DNA of 30,158 bases from Candidatus Naiadarchaeum limnaeum (GTDB lineage Archaea; Undinarchaeota; Undinarchaeia; Undinarchaeales; Naiadarchaeaceae), in contig DVAB01000037.1 of assembly GCA_014189685.1 (NCBI GenBank), positions 1 to 30,158 on the forward strand. The letters are read 5' to 3'. Shown here one piece after another: positions 29,002-30,158 of this stretch (within the stretch, counting starts at the first letter, position 1; each line of letters opens with the position of its first letter). A program made the translations under genes and the position numbers. The notes under the pieces are model-generated. The model searched no databases, was not told where the DNA came from, and saw only the letters and a list, made by a program, of their open reading frames with translations.

Positions 29002-30158
29002 ATGGCAAAACCACACCTAAATATTGTTTTCACAGGCCACGTTGACCATGGAAAGTCAACAACTGTAGGCCGCATTCTGTACGATACTGGAAACATCCCT
29101 GAGACTGAAATGAAGAAAATCAGGGAAGAGGCAAAGAAGCTTGGAAAGGAAACTTTCGACCTTGCATTTGTTATGGACAGAATGAAGGAAGAGCGCGAAA
29201 GAGGACTGACAATTGATGTTGCGCACCGCAAATTTGAGACCCCGAAATATTATTTCACAATTATAGATGCGCCAGGACACAGGGACTTTGTTAAGAACAT
29301 GATTACAGGCGCATCACAGGCAGATGCTGCTGTTCTAATTGTTTCTGCAAAAGAAGGAATTCAACCGCAAACAAAAGAGCACGCATGGCTTTTGAAAACC
29401 CTTGGAGTTAATCAGCTAATTGTTGGAATAAATAAAATGGACGAGGTTGGCTGGGAGCAGAAGAAATACGAGGATATGAAAAAACAGGTTATGGATTTGT
29501 TAAAACCGACAGGATATAAGGTTGATACAATCCCATTCATTCCATTCGCTTCTTATCCATCAAGCGAAAATATTTCAAAGAAAGTTTCCCAGCACATGAC
29601 TTGGTACAAGGGCCCAACTTTACTGGAGGCATTTGACAACTTAAAGGCCCCTGAGAAACCAACCACAAAGCCTTTGAGAGTCCCAATTCAGGATGTTTAC
29701 TCAATCACAGGAGTTGGAACAGTACCAGTTGGAAGAATTGAAACAGGTGTTCTTAAGCCTAATGATAAAATTATTTTCATGCCAAGCGGAGCTGTTGGAG
29801 AGGTAAAGAGTGTTGAGATGCACCACGAACAATTGCCACAGGCAGAGCCGGGAGATAATGTTGGATTTAATGTTAGAGGAGTTGAAAAGGATCAGGTTAA
29901 GAGAGGGGATGTCTGCGGCCACGCAAACAATCCGCCAACAGTTGCAGAAGAGTTTGTTGCTCAGATAATTGTTTTAAATCACCCAACTGCAATCACTGCA
30001 GGATACACTCCAGTTTTCCACTGCCACACCGCTCAAGTTGCATGCACATTTGTTGAGTTAATGAAAAAAATCGACCCGGCAACAGGCGCTGTGAAAGAGG
30101 AAAAACCAGAGTTCTTAAAAACAGGAGACGCAGCAGTTGTAAAAGTAAAGCCAACAAA
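29002..30158 (+). CDS. tuf: Translation elongation factor aEF-1A (partial, C-terminus beyond window)
   Basis: GTPase that brings aminoacyl-tRNA to the ribosome. The first 385 residues are present and the frame is open to the window edge, so about 40-45 residues of the usual 425-430 are missing. G1 GHVDHGKST is at 12-20. [40 protein letters not shown] and NKMDEVG follow, then domain II ([17 protein letters not shown]) and domain III. The order aEF-2 then aEF-1A, with separate promoters, continues the archaeal str-type cluster. Confidence 0.96.
   Translation, partial: MAKPHLNIVFTGHVDHGKSTTVGRILYDTGNIPETEMKKIREEAKKLGKETFDLAFVMDRMKEERERGLTIDVAHRKFETPKYYFTIIDAPGHRDFVKNMITGASQADAAVLIVSAKEGIQPQTKEHAWLLKTLGVNQLIVGINKMDEVGWEQKKYEDMKKQVMDLLKPTGYKVDTIPFIPFASYPSSENISKKVSQHMTWYKGPTLLEAFDNLKAPEKPTTKPLRVPIQDVYSITGVGTVPVGRIETGVLKPNDKIIFMPSGAVGEVKSVEMHHEQLPQAEPGDNVGFNVRGVEKDQVKRGDVCGHANNPPTVAEEFVAQIIVLNHPTAITAGYTPVFHCHTAQVACTFVELMKKIDPATGAVKEEKPEFLKTGDAAVVKVKPT

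Overview
The window is a gene-dense piece of an archaeal chromosome. The evidence is archaeal and not bacterial: an RNA polymerase operon with H, split B''/B' and split A'/A'' subunits, ribosomal proteins S8e, L37e and L30e, an LSm protein, aEF-2 and aEF-1A, tRNA genes with introns spliced at bulge-helix-bulge (BHB) sites, and TATA boxes about 25-33 bp before start codons with almost no leader. Small genes, many short membrane proteins, split RNAP subunits, an unusual tRNA intron and two secreted proteins with a membrane anchor plus PTGA motif suggest a DPANN lineage (Woesearchaeota/Pacearchaeota-like). That placement is inferred.

Layout. 1-7400: partial rps8e on the minus strand, two membrane-anchored extracellular proteins, LSm, a 4-TM protein, rpl37e, an alpha-solenoid protein with a repeat of about 40 residues, tRNA-Lys(CUU) with an intron in its T-loop, two unknown proteins and a two-domain MgtE/SLC41-type transporter. 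7400-9800: an RNA-rich stretch with a structured leader, tRNA-Met(CAU) holding a 169-nt intron, a 34-residue membrane peptide, tRNA-Thr, a coiled-coil gene, tRNA-Tyr (intron), 5S rRNA, a 50-nt hairpin leading into tRNA-Asp, and tRNA-Lys(UUU). 9892-19042: rpoH-rpoB2-rpoB1-rpoA1-rpoA2-rpl30e-nusA, continuing with 2-4 nt gaps or overlaps into lplB-lplA. 19039-24624, minus strand: thioredoxin-like gene, lipA, pdhA, pdhB, pdhC (E2), pterin carbinolamine dehydratase and a GNAT-like gene. 24768-30158: rps12-rps7, two divergent unknown genes, aEF-2, and aEF-1A running off the end.

How it works together. The classical archaeal order RNAP - L30e - NusA - S12 - S7 - elongation factors is kept but split by a compact 2-oxoacid (pyruvate-type) dehydrogenase and lipoate island. 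Both routes for charging E2 are present: LipA makes lipoyl groups in place, and LplA/LplB attaches scavenged lipoate. No E3 (dihydrolipoamide dehydrogenase) gene is in the window.

Most unusual signals: the T-loop intron in one of two otherwise near-identical tRNA-Lys genes; the large structured tRNA-Met intron and its structured leader; the hairpin at the predicted 5' end of the tRNA-Asp transcript; a GCTTGAN heptamer array inserted in different reading frames into the linkers of two genes of the lipoate/PDH cluster; and a shared hairpin-plus-TTATTTCC leader in front of two unrelated genes.
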